The notes beneath the pieces were generated by a model that ran no database searches, was not told the DNA's origin, and saw nothing but the letters and a program-made list of their open reading frames with translations. The position numbers were made by a program, and so were the translations under genes. Shown here piece by piece: positions 1-7,805 of a stretch of DNA of 64,000 nt. Numbering within the stretch: position 1 is the stretch's first letter; each line of letters starts with the position of its first letter. Origin of the DNA: Microbacterium sp. 3J1 (GTDB lineage: Bacteria; Actinomycetota; Actinomycetes; Actinomycetales; Microbacteriaceae); assembly GCF_001049495.1 (NCBI RefSeq), contig NZ_CDWI01000008.1:62001-126000 (forward strand), in the 5' to 3' direction.

Positions 1-363
1 CCCGGCATCCGCCTCGAGGATGCCGGACATCGTCTCGACCCAGTCGGCCGGCGGGACGCAGTCCGCGTCGAGCCGGCAGATGATGTCGGTCGTCGCCGCG
101 TCGTATCCGGCCGCGCTGGCCGCCGGGATTCCCTCACCGTCGAGCACGACCACCCTGGCCCCGAACGCCTGGGCCACCGCTGCGGTGTCATCGCGCGAGC
201 CGTCGTCGACGACGACGATCTCGTCGGGCACCCGGGTCTGCGCCCGGAGCGCGCGCAGGCATCGCTCGAGCAGCGGCGCGTCGTCGCGGGAGGGGATGAC
301 GACGCCGACGGTCGGCCGGCCGTCGGCCGGACGGCTCACGCGCGGCGGAATCTCTTGGTGCAT
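1..363 (-). CDS. Family 2 glycosyltransferase, N-terminal part (cut by window edge)
   Basis: The reading frame starts at the ATG at 363 and runs open to position 1, giving 121 residues without a stop, so the C-terminal part lies outside the window. It shows the GT-A fold start of family 2 enzymes: a first strand VGVVIPSRDD, then LLERCLRAL, the EIVVVDDGSRDDT segment, and a DxD-like metal/nucleotide site in CRLDADCVP near residue 107. Such enzymes transfer a sugar from a nucleotide donor to a lipid, polysaccharide or protein acceptor; the acceptor cannot be told from this part. It lies 51 bases downstream of the DUF4862 gene on the same strand, so it could be read through from the nan-like operon, but the gap is much wider than the overlaps inside that operon. 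Confidence 0.8.
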   Translation of the reverse strand, partial: MHQEIPPRVSRPADGRPTVGVVIPSRDDAPLLERCLRALRAQTRVPDEIVVVDDGSRDDTAAVAQAFGARVVVLDGEGIPAASAAGYDAATTDIICRLDADCVPPADWVETMSGILEADAG

Positions 364-414
364 GCCGCCACCGTAGAAGCTGCGGGAAAGCGGCGAACGG
401 GGGTTGACCTCTGC

Positions 415-1335
415 TCAGGCACCTGCGACGACGACGGAGAGATTCGCCTCCGCGGTGCGCACGACATCGTCCACGGTGACATCGTCCGGGCGGCGGGCGA
501 CCTTCAGCCCCAGCCACGGCACATCGCCCGCGGCGGCGAGCGCGGCGCGCACGTGCACCGCGTCGAGGAGCGAAGTGGATTCGGGGTGGGTCTCGGCGAT
601 CGGGAGGTGCGCGTCGATCCAGGGGTGCCCGTAGAGGCTCTCGGCAGGCGCCGCCCCCGACAGCGCGAGACCCGCGAGGAGTCCGGATGCTGCGGCATCC
701 GCGATCTGTTCCGTCACGGCATCCCCATCGCGCAACTCGATCGCCGATCGGCCCCAATTGAGCCAGAGACCGATCGGAGCACCGGACTCGCGGATGGCGG
801 CGATCTCGCCGTCGAGGGGGAGGAAACCCTTCTCGTACACCTGCCCGGGAACATGCGCATCGCAGTGCTCGATGACCAGCCGGGCACCCGACCAGTCGAT
901 GTCCGCGACCTGATCCAGCGACCTGGCGAGGGCAGTAACATCGCCACCCGCCTGCGGTGCGGTGTGCAGGGTGACGACGGCGACGGACGCGGCGCTGTCC
1001 CGCTCGATGCGTGAGACGTCGGCGGCGACCCGGCGCAGGTCGTCGATCGCGGCCGCCCTCCCCTCGTCGTCGGCCGATGCCAGGCCGTACCCGGGGCGCA
1101 CGCCCACCCGTCCCATCACGTGCGGGATGGGCGTCACAGCCAGGGCGACGGCGGGGACGTTCCCGAGGAACCATTCGGCGTCGTGCGGGTGGATGCCTCC
1201 CACCCACGGCACCTCGAGCCCGGCGACGCCGGGAAGAGCGCAGAGCGCGGGCAGCAGGTCGGCTTCGAGATCGGGATCCCACCGCCGATGCGCCGGCGAG
1301 AGCGGGTACGCGCTCAGCAGGATCGGCGCCGTCAC
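415..1335 (-). CDS. DUF4862 family protein
   Basis: 306 residues from a GTG start at 1335 that overlaps the nanE stop by four bases (GTGA), which decides the start. The sequence matches my memory of the DUF4862 family, probably a TIM-barrel of the sugar isomerase/endonuclease IV type: features include GLEVPWVGGIHPHD near the N terminus, LVIEHCDAH in the middle and GLWLNWGRSA in the second half. The His/Asp/Glu residues in these strands could bind a metal, but this is inference. It is the last tightly coupled gene of the nan-like operon, so it is likely to act on an amino sugar or an acylated derivative, or on an intermediate between N-acetylmannosamine 6-phosphate and glycolysis. No reaction is established for it as far as I know. 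Confidence 0.8.
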   Translation of the reverse strand: MTAPILLSAYPLSPAHRRWDPDLEADLLPALCALPGVAGLEVPWVGGIHPHDAEWFLGNVPAVALAVTPIPHVMGRVGVRPGYGLASADDEGRAAAIDDLRRVAADVSRIERDSAASVAVVTLHTAPQAGGDVTALARSLDQVADIDWSGARLVIEHCDAHVPGQVYEKGFLPLDGEIAAIRESGAPIGLWLNWGRSAIELRDGDAVTEQIADAAASGLLAGLALSGAAPAESLYGHPWIDAHLPIAETHPESTSLLDAVHVRAALAAAGDVPWLGLKVARRPDDVTVDDVVRTAEANLSVVVAGA

Positions 1336-2018
1336 GGACGTGCCTTCGCGACGGCATCCGCGAACCAGGTCGTGATCGTGGACGGATGCGTTATGGCCGT
1401 GCCGACGCAGACCGAGAAGGCGCCGGCGGCGATCGCGGCAGCCGCCTGGGCGGGCGTGTGGATGCGCCCCTCCGCCATGATCGGCAGCGCGCAGCGGCCG
1501 GCGATGAGCCCGATGAGGTCGAGGTCGGGTCCGTCCGTCTTCGGTCGTTCGCCCGTGTAGCCCGACAGCGTGGTCCCGAGGATGTCCACTCCTGCGGCCT
1601 CGGCGGCGAGCGCATCGTCGAGCGACCCGCAGTCGGCCATGATCAGGGCATCGGTGTGTGTCCGCAGCCCCTCGACGGTCTGGGCGAGAGTCAGGCCGTC
1701 TGGACGGGGACGCCGGGTGCCGTCGATAGCGACGACGTCGGCACCGGCATCCGCCACCGCCTTCGCGTGGTTCAGCGTGGGGGTGATGAAGACCTCGTGG
1801 TCGCCGTCTTTCCACAGGCCGACGATGGGTACGGGCAGGTCGGCGACCCCGCGGATGTCGGCGATGCCCTGCACGCGGATGCCGACGGCTCCGCCGACGA
1901 GCGCGGCGGCCGCGACCTGCGACATCGTCCGAGGGTCGCGCATGGCCTCGCCGGGGTAGGCCTGGCAGGAGACGACGAGTCCCCCCCTCAGGCGGTCGAG
2001 TGCGTCGGGGAATCTCAC
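1332..2018 (-). CDS. nanE: N-acylglucosamine/N-acetylmannosamine-6-phosphate 2-epimerase
   Basis: 228 residues, the normal NanE length. It converts N-acetylmannosamine 6-phosphate to N-acetylglucosamine 6-phosphate in sialic acid breakdown. Family signatures are present: GLVVSCQAYPGEAMRDP near the N terminus, GAVGIRVQG, IVGLWK, FITPTL, the strand DVVAIDGTRRPRP holding a likely catalytic Asp, MADCGSLDDAL, and the phosphate-binding end with AEGRIHTP and AGAFSVCVGTAITHP. The GTG start at 2018 overlaps the kinase stop (GTGA), and its own stop overlaps the DUF4862 start. It is the most diagnostic gene for assigning the whole operon to N-acylneuraminate catabolism. Confidence 0.9.
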   Translation of the reverse strand: MRFPDALDRLRGGLVVSCQAYPGEAMRDPRTMSQVAAAALVGGAVGIRVQGIADIRGVADLPVPIVGLWKDGDHEVFITPTLNHAKAVADAGADVVAIDGTRRPRPDGLTLAQTVEGLRTHTDALIMADCGSLDDALAAEAAGVDILGTTLSGYTGERPKTDGPDLDLIGLIAGRCALPIMAEGRIHTPAQAAAAIAAGAFSVCVGTAITHPSTITTWFADAVAKARP

Positions 2019-2959
2019 GGGGCCCTCCAGGCGGATGCCGCTGCTCCGCGCAGCGGTGCGTCGTCGCCGAGCGTTCCCGGCAGGATCGGGGTGGACTGCA
2101 GCGCGTCGATGGCCTCGGCGTGGAACGCGTCGCGCATCGGCCGCCACCAGGCGTCGCCGATGTTCGGCACGCCACCGGTGACGACGATGCGCTGCGGGTC
2201 GAGGATGGTGGCGGCGCCGGCCAAGGCACGACCGACCGCCGCAGCGGATTCGGTGAGCGCACGCTGGGCGATCGGGTCGCCGGATGCCGCGGCGCCGGCG
2301 ACTCCTCGCGCATCCCGGATGCCGGCATCGCCGCCGAGCGAGCGGAAGTGCGCGTGCATGCCGATGCCCGAGCCGATCGCCTCGAGGTGACCGATGCGCC
2401 CGCACGGGCAGCGCAGATGATCGGCTCCGGGTGTGGGCAGGTGCGCGATCTCGCCCGCGACGTGATGGGCGCCGCGCACGGCATCTCCGGCGAGGATCAG
2501 GCCCGCACCGACTCCCGTCCCCACGGCGACGACGAGCGCGCTGTCGGACCCCGCCGCGGCCCCGTGCCGATACTCCCCCGCCGCGTGCGCGTCGACGTCG
2601 TTCTGCACGACGACGGGAGCACCCGGCAGGAGCAGGTCGCCCAGTGCCTCGCGGACGAGCGCAGCGACCGGCGTGCGCGGCCAGTCGGCGAAGGTGTCCG
2701 TCGCCGACACGATGGTCCCGGTGCCGGCATCCACGACTCCCGCGGTGCCGATCCCGACACCCGAGAGGCGCAGATCGACCGTGCCGAGCAGCCTGTCCGC
2801 GAGCACGGCCACCGTGGCGATGACCGCCGCCGGACCTTCCGACGCCGGTGTCGCCGCCGTCTCGATGCGCAGCAGCACGTCGTCGCGATCCGCGAGGGCC
2901 GCGGCGGTCTTCGTGCCCCCGATGTCGACGGCCAGCACGACCTCGGACGACGCCGCCAT
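2015..2959 (-). CDS. nanK: ROK family sugar kinase, probable N-acetylmannosamine kinase
   Basis: 314 residues. The N-terminal phosphate loop LAVDIGGTKTAAAL and the second ROK signature, with a zinc-type cluster CPCGRIGHLEAIGSG preceded by GEIAHL, identify an ROK kinase rather than an ROK repressor; there is no winged-helix domain before the kinase core. The catalytic base is expected in VVVQNDVDAHAAGE. Placed between the NanA-like lyase and NanE, it is best read as the ATP-dependent kinase making N-acetylmannosamine 6-phosphate. The ATG at 2959 shares one base with the stop of the lyase gene (TGATG). Glucokinase or another hexosamine kinase activity cannot be excluded from sequence alone. Confidence 0.85.
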   Translation of the reverse strand: MAASSEVVLAVDIGGTKTAAALADRDDVLLRIETAATPASEGPAAVIATVAVLADRLLGTVDLRLSGVGIGTAGVVDAGTGTIVSATDTFADWPRTPVAALVREALGDLLLPGAPVVVQNDVDAHAAGEYRHGAAAGSDSALVVAVGTGVGAGLILAGDAVRGAHHVAGEIAHLPTPGADHLRCPCGRIGHLEAIGSGIGMHAHFRSLGGDAGIRDARGVAGAAASGDPIAQRALTESAAAVGRALAGAATILDPQRIVVTGGVPNIGDAWWRPMRDAFHAEAIDALQSTPILPGTLGDDAPLRGAAASAWRAP

Positions 2960-3906
2960 CAGGAGACGGCGACGGGCAGCAGCCCCTGCGCGGACAGGAT
3001 CTCGCGGATACGGGACACCGCGTCGTGGTCGAGGGTCTGCACGGTGTCGGCCATCGTCGCGTGGTCGATGATGCCGCGGGCGTGCATGGCCGCCTTGAAG
3101 GCGCCCACGCCCGTGGCGTCTCCCGAGAGACCCCGCGGCTGGAAGACGATGTCGAAGACGCGGTTGATGCGCTCCTGCTCGGCGCGCGCCTCGTTCCAGT
3201 CGCCTCGCTGCGCGGCATCCCACAGGCGCACGTAGCCCGCAGCCTCTACGTTCGCGAGTCCGGGCACCACGCCGTCGGCGCCCGCGAGCGCCATCGCGTC
3301 GACGACGACCTCGTGGCCGGTGAGCAGCTGCAGGGGGCGCCCCGCCGCGATGTTCGCCGCGATCAGGCGACGGAACGAGACGTCGTCACCCGACGAATCC
3401 TTCACACCGTGGATCACGCCCTCCGCGCCCAGCTGCACGAGAAGATCGATGCCGAGCTTGGCGTGCACGCGCACCGGGACGTCATAGGCCCAGAGGGGCG
3501 CGTCGATCGCCGCCGCGATGGTGCGGAAGTGGTCGGCGACCTCGGCGGCCGAGTTCAGCGTGTACAGCGGAGCCGTCGTGACGATCGCCTGCGCACCCGC
3601 GGCGATCAGCCGTCGGGCGGTCTCGACGATGCGCGGAGCCGTCAGCTCGATCGCGCCGGCGATGATCGGGACGCGGCCGGCGTTCGTCTTCACGATCGTG
3701 GTGAGCAGCTCCACACGCTGGTCGTCGGTGAAGTACGCGGTCTCGCCGGTGGATCCGAGCGCGAACAGGCCCGAGACGCCCTCGGCGATCAGTCGCTCGA
3801 CGAGCCGCTCGAGAGAGACGTGGTCGATGGTGCCGTCGGGCGACAGCGGGGTGGCGACGGGCGGGACGACGCCCGAGAAGATGAGGGAAGAGGATGCAGC
3901 AGTCAT
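2959..3906 (-). CDS. nanA: DapA-superfamily aldolase, probable N-acetylneuraminate lyase
   Basis: 315 residues, usual for the dihydrodipicolinate synthase/N-acetylneuraminate lyase superfamily. Visible motifs: FSGVVPPVATPL at the start of the barrel, the carboxylate-binding GSTGE loop (residues about 51-55), the Tyr of LWAYDVPVR that acts in proton transfer, and the Schiff-base Lys in GVIHGVKDSSGD. The family covers lysine biosynthesis, sialic acid cleavage and several keto-acid aldolases, so the motifs alone do not fix the substrate; the adjoining kinase and nanE make cleavage of N-acylneuraminate to pyruvate and N-acylmannosamine the most likely reaction. It follows the ATPase gene by 15 bases. 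Confidence 0.82.
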   Translation of the reverse strand: MTAASSSLIFSGVVPPVATPLSPDGTIDHVSLERLVERLIAEGVSGLFALGSTGETAYFTDDQRVELLTTIVKTNAGRVPIIAGAIELTAPRIVETARRLIAAGAQAIVTTAPLYTLNSAAEVADHFRTIAAAIDAPLWAYDVPVRVHAKLGIDLLVQLGAEGVIHGVKDSSGDDVSFRRLIAANIAAGRPLQLLTGHEVVVDAMALAGADGVVPGLANVEAAGYVRLWDAAQRGDWNEARAEQERINRVFDIVFQPRGLSGDATGVGAFKAAMHARGIIDHATMADTVQTLDHDAVSRIREILSAQGLLPVAVS

Positions 3907-3921
3907 GGTGTTCCGGTCGTT

Positions 3922-4722
3922 TCAGTGGGTCGGTTCGAGCAGCGAGGGCGCAGCGCCCAGGAGCGTTCTGGTGTAGTCGTCGGAGGGCGCCTCGAACACA
4001 CGGGCGGCGTCGCCGAACTCGACGACCCTCCCCCGGTTCATCACGGCGATCTCGTCGGAGAGATAGCGGACGGTCTGGATGTCGTGCGAGATGAAGACCA
4101 TCCCGAGGCCGAGCTGCTCCTTCAGGTCGGTGAGGAGATTGAGGATCTGCGCGCGCACCGAGACGTCGAGCGCCGACGTCGGCTCGTCCGCGACGATGAC
4201 CTGCGGGTCGAGCACGAGCGCCCTGGCGATCGCGACGCGCTGTCGCTGGCCGCCCGAGAGCTGGCTCGGCAGCGCATCGAGGGCGGATGCCGGGAGTCCG
4301 ACCAGCCCGATCAGGTCGCGCACCTTGCGGCCGCGGGTCGCGGGCGTGCCGAGGCGGTGCACCTGCAGGGGATCGAGCAGGGCGTCTCGCACGGTCATCC
4401 TCGCGTTGAGCGCGGTCGCGGGGTCTTGGAAGACGACCGACAGGATGCGGCCGAGTCGCCGGCGCACCGCGGGGGTGAACGACGTCACCGGTTCGCCGCC
4501 GAAGACGACCTGGCCGCTCGTGGGCTTCTCGAGTCCGATCAGCACCTTGGCCGAGGTCGACTTGCCCGAGCCGGACTCGCCGACGATTCCGAGGGTCTGC
4601 CCCCGCTTCACGGTGAGCGAGACGCCCGCGAGCGCGTCGACGTGCTGCGGCCGGAAGAGCGTGGAGGCGCGCGTCTTGTACCGCACATGCACGTCCTTCA
4701 GCTCGATGACGGACTCGCTCAT
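3922..4722 (-). CDS. ABC transporter ATP-binding protein (DppF/OppF type)
   Basis: 266 residues, a complete single ATPase domain of the peptide/nickel/opine transporter class. It has Walker A GESGSGKST, a Q-loop in VVFQDPATALNARM, the signature LSGGQRQRV, Walker B VIVADEP and the switch His in FISHDIQ. The ATG start at 4722 overlaps the stop of the permease-ATPase fusion (ATGA). With the ATPase half of the fusion it would form the heteromeric ATP-hydrolysing pair that powers the importer of this operon. It is shorter than many DppF proteins because the C-terminal peptide-transporter extension is reduced, ending soon after DYTRTLLGAAPSL. Confidence 0.92.
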   Translation of the reverse strand: MSESVIELKDVHVRYKTRASTLFRPQHVDALAGVSLTVKRGQTLGIVGESGSGKSTSAKVLIGLEKPTSGQVVFGGEPVTSFTPAVRRRLGRILSVVFQDPATALNARMTVRDALLDPLQVHRLGTPATRGRKVRDLIGLVGLPASALDALPSQLSGGQRQRVAIARALVLDPQVIVADEPTSALDVSVRAQILNLLTDLKEQLGLGMVFISHDIQTVRYLSDEIAVMNRGRVVEFGDAARVFEAPSDDYTRTLLGAAPSLLEPTH

Positions 4723-6773
4723 CGTCCTGCTCCGATCGCGTCGACGGGCGCATCGTCGGGATGCGCGGAGTAGTAGTGCTCGGTGCCATCGATCCGCCGA
4801 CGCACCGGCGTGACCCCGGCGTAGCGCTCCGGGTTCGACGAGCGCGGCGCGAAGCGGTCGCCCGCGGGGAAGTCCCGCGGTGACGGGACGACGCCCGACA
4901 CCTGGTGCAGTCGGTCGGAGCCGGCCTCGATCGACAGCACCGCGCCGAGCAGCCCCTGTGTGTACTCGTGCACGGGCTGCGTGAGGATCTCGCTGGTGGT
5001 GCCCTGCTCGACGACCTGCCCCGCGTACATCACCGTGATGCGATGGGTCAGCTCGGCGACGAGCGCGAGGTCGTGCGAGACGAAGACCAGCGCGAAGCCG
5101 AGCTCCTTCTGCAGCCGCATGAGCAGCTCGACCACCTGCGCCTGCACCGTGACGTCGAGGGCCGTGGTCGGCTCATCGGCGATCACGAGTCGGGGGTCGC
5201 GGGTGAGCGCCATCGCGATCAGCACGCGCTGACGCTGGCCGCCCGACAGCTCGTGAGGATACGAGGCGAGCGTGCGCGTCGGGTCGAGGCCGACGAGCTC
5301 GAGCAGCTCCTCGGCCGAACGGGTGCCGCCGCGCGAGGTGAGCTGCTTCATCTGCGAGCGGATGAGCATCGCCGGGTTCAGCGAGCTCAGCGCATCCTGG
5401 TAGATCATCGCGATGTCGTGACCGCGCAGCGCGTTGCGCTGCTTCGGCGACATCCGCAGCAGGTCCTCGCCATCGAACAGGATGCGGCCGCGGATGTCCG
5501 CCTTCGGGTCGAGCAGACCCATGATCGCCAGCGAGGTGATCGACTTGCCGCAGCCCGACTCGCCCACCAGCGCCATCGTCTCGCCGGGGCGCACCGTGAA
5601 GCTGACGTGGTCGACGACGTCGACGTCGCCGTGTCGGGGGAACGAGATGCAGAGGTCCTGCACGTCGAGCAGCGGGGTCTCGTCGCCCGTGTAGACGAGC
5701 CGGTCGGTGCGCGCGAACTCGCGCTCGCGCAGTTCGGCCAGACGATCGGCGAGGGGCACGGCGGGTGCGCGGGCCACGAGGGTGTCCGGTACGCCGCTCG
5801 GCACCGAGAGGTTGACCGATGTGTCGACCGTGACGATCACGTTCGTGTCGTCGGGTCCGGCGGCCGCCTCCTCGAGCTCGTGGGTCGACTCCTCGGTGTT
5901 CGCCGCATCGGCGGTGATCTTGCGCGCACGGGGCGAGACCATGGCATCCGTCATCCCCTCGGAGAGGATGTTGAGGCACAGCACCGTGAGCATGATGAGG
6001 ATGCCGGGGAAGAACGTCGCCCACCACGCGCCGCTCATGAGCAGGTTGCGTCCGGCAGCGATCACGTTGCCCCACGAGGGCTCGGGGTCGGGGACGCCGG
6101 CCTGCAGGAACGACAGCGACGCCTCGAAGACGATCGCATCGGCGACGAGGACGGTCGCGAACACGAGCACCGGAGCCATCGCGTTGCGCGCGACGTGCCT
6201 CGCGATGATGCGCGGGGTGCCCGCTCCCATCACCCGCACGGCGGAGACGTAGTCCTCGCCGTACTGGTCGAGGATGTTCGCGCGGACGATGCGCGTGAGC
6301 TGGGGCACGTAGAGGAAGGCGATCGTCAGCACGAGCACCGGGAGCGACTTGCCGAACACAGCAACGAAGACCGCGGCGAGCGCGATGCCGGGGAACGACA
6401 TCACCACGTCCATGACCCGCATGAGGATCTCGGAGATCCACCGTGGTGCCGTCGCGGCGATCGTGCCGAGGATGCAGGCCGCAGCCAGCGCGACGAGCGT
6501 CGCCCCGAGTCCGATCACGAGCGAGTAGCGGGCGCCGTAGACGAGGCGCGAGAAGATGTCGCGTCCCTGCCGGTCGGTGCCGAACCAGTGCTCGGCGCTC
6601 GGCGGCTGCACGGGGCTGCCCGATGCCAGCGGGTCGAACGGGGTGATCAGCGGGGCTGCGACGGCGGCGAACGCGATGACCGCGAGCACCGCGAGGCAGA
6701 TGATCGAGCCCAGGGAGAGCCCGCCGAAGCGGAGCCCGGGCACGGAGAGTCGTTCAGTCAGTTTGCGACGCAT
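4719..6773 (-). CDS. Fused ABC permease (DppC type) and ATP-binding protein (DppD type)
   Basis: 684 residues holding two normally separate subunits. Residues about 1-285 are a DppC-like permease: a first membrane segment (about 24-43), the periplasmic WFGTDRQGRDIFSRL motif, further membrane segments and an EAA loop EDYVSAVRVMGAG (173-185). A charged, low-complexity linker (about 286-360) leads to an ATPase domain with Walker A GESGCGKS (404-411), the LSGGQRQRV signature and Walker B LVIADEP, ending in the C-terminal extension typical of DppD. The frame is continuous with no stop between domains, so the fusion is real in this sequence. I recall fused permease-ATPase subunits in actinobacterial sialic acid importers of this family; that memory is unchecked. 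Confidence 0.92.
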   Translation of the reverse strand: MRRKLTERLSVPGLRFGGLSLGSIICLAVLAVIAFAAVAAPLITPFDPLASGSPVQPPSAEHWFGTDRQGRDIFSRLVYGARYSLVIGLGATLVALAAACILGTIAATAPRWISEILMRVMDVVMSFPGIALAAVFVAVFGKSLPVLVLTIAFLYVPQLTRIVRANILDQYGEDYVSAVRVMGAGTPRIIARHVARNAMAPVLVFATVLVADAIVFEASLSFLQAGVPDPEPSWGNVIAAGRNLLMSGAWWATFFPGILIMLTVLCLNILSEGMTDAMVSPRARKITADAANTEESTHELEEAAAGPDDTNVIVTVDTSVNLSVPSGVPDTLVARAPAVPLADRLAELREREFARTDRLVYTGDETPLLDVQDLCISFPRHGDVDVVDHVSFTVRPGETMALVGESGCGKSITSLAIMGLLDPKADIRGRILFDGEDLLRMSPKQRNALRGHDIAMIYQDALSSLNPAMLIRSQMKQLTSRGGTRSAEELLELVGLDPTRTLASYPHELSGGQRQRVLIAMALTRDPRLVIADEPTTALDVTVQAQVVELLMRLQKELGFALVFVSHDLALVAELTHRITVMYAGQVVEQGTTSEILTQPVHEYTQGLLGAVLSIEAGSDRLHQVSGVVPSPRDFPAGDRFAPRSSNPERYAGVTPVRRRIDGTEHYYSAHPDDAPVDAIGAGR

Positions 6774-6774
6774 G

Positions 6775-7731
6775 TCACACCGCCCGGATTCGGGGATTGA
6801 TGAGGACGTACAGGAGGTCGACGATGATGTTGATCACCACGAAGGCCAGCGAGACGGCGAGGGTCACGCCCTGTACGAGGTTGGGTTCGTTGTTCGTGAC
6901 GCCGTTGAGGATCAGCGTGCCCATGCCGGGGATCGCGAAGATGATCTCGATCACCACCGCACCGCCGAGCAGGTAGCCGATGCGCAGACCCAGCACCGTG
7001 ACCGGCGTGATCAGGGCATTGCGCAGCACGTTGCGGCCGACGACGACCACACGCGGGATGCCGGCGCCGAGCGCCGTGCGGACGTAGTCGCGGTCGAGCT
7101 CCTCGACCATCGACGTGCGCACCACGCGGGAGAGCTGCCCGATCACGGGCACCGCGAGCGCCACGGCCGGGAGGGTCATCCGCGCGAGCCAGCCGGAGGG
7201 ATCGGCCCAGAAGTCCGGAAGGGGACCAGAGGCGGGCAGGACGTTCAGAGTGAGGGTGAACAGCTGGATCAGGAGGATCGCGAGCCAGAACGACGGCGTC
7301 GACAGCGACGCGACGCCGAACACGCGGATCACCTGATCGGGCCAGCGGTCACGGTAGACCGCGGCGAGGACGCCGATCACGAAGGCGACGATGACCGCGA
7401 TGAGGAGGCCGAGGAACGTCAGCGCGAGCGTCACCGGGAAGGCGCGCACGACCTCGTCGATGACGGGGAGGCTCCGTGCCGAATACGTGCCGAGGTCGCC
7501 CTGCACGAGACCCAGCAGGAAGTTCACGTAGCGGACGAGCAGCGGGAGGTCGAGGCCGTACTTCTCGCGGTACGCCTCGAGCGCTTCAGGTGACGCGGTC
7601 TCGCCCAGCGCCGTGCGCGCCGGGTCGACGGGTGAGAACGACATCACGAAGAACACGAGGAACGTGATGCCGAGGATCATCACCGGCAGCTGCAGAAGTC
7701 GCCGGCCGATGAGGCGGAGCGTGGGGGACAC
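6775..7731 (-). CDS. ABC transporter permease (DppB type)
   Basis: 318 residues with the standard DppB order: an N-terminal membrane helix (about 12-32, ILGITFLVFFVMSF), the conserved DLGTYSARSLPV periplasmic piece, five more helices and the cytoplasmic EAA loop DRDYVRTALGAG, ending with NPRIRAV. It is one half of the transmembrane channel; the DppC half is fused to an ATPase in the next gene, which starts one base after this stop. It follows the binding-protein gene by 74 bases, and that gap contains a strong hairpin that may lower expression of the membrane parts relative to the binding protein. Confidence 0.93.
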   Translation of the reverse strand: MSPTLRLIGRRLLQLPVMILGITFLVFFVMSFSPVDPARTALGETASPEALEAYREKYGLDLPLLVRYVNFLLGLVQGDLGTYSARSLPVIDEVVRAFPVTLALTFLGLLIAVIVAFVIGVLAAVYRDRWPDQVIRVFGVASLSTPSFWLAILLIQLFTLTLNVLPASGPLPDFWADPSGWLARMTLPAVALAVPVIGQLSRVVRTSMVEELDRDYVRTALGAGIPRVVVVGRNVLRNALITPVTVLGLRIGYLLGGAVVIEIIFAIPGMGTLILNGVTNNEPNLVQGVTLAVSLAFVVINIIVDLLYVLINPRIRAV

Positions 7732-7761
7732 GAGCCGCTCCTTCCAGGGTCAGGACGGGAG

Positions 7762-7793
7762 GGCGGGGGTGCGCTCGGGGACGCACCCCCGCC
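7762..7793 (-). terminator. Intercistronic hairpin between binding protein and permease genes
   Basis: Perfect 12-base arms GGCGGGGGTGCG (7762-7773) and CGCACCCCCGCC (7782-7793) around an 8-base loop. It sits between the lipoprotein stop (7806) and the permease start (7731) on the coding strand and has no T-run. It most likely acts as a partial terminator or as an RNA-stabilising structure that keeps the binding protein in excess. Confidence 0.65.
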
Positions 7794-7805
7794 GTGAAGA
7801 TGCTG

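Noticed and set aside
20..376. Plus-strand open frame at the window start
   Set aside because: It is the mirror of the glycosyltransferase frame on the minus strand, which carries the recognisable motifs.
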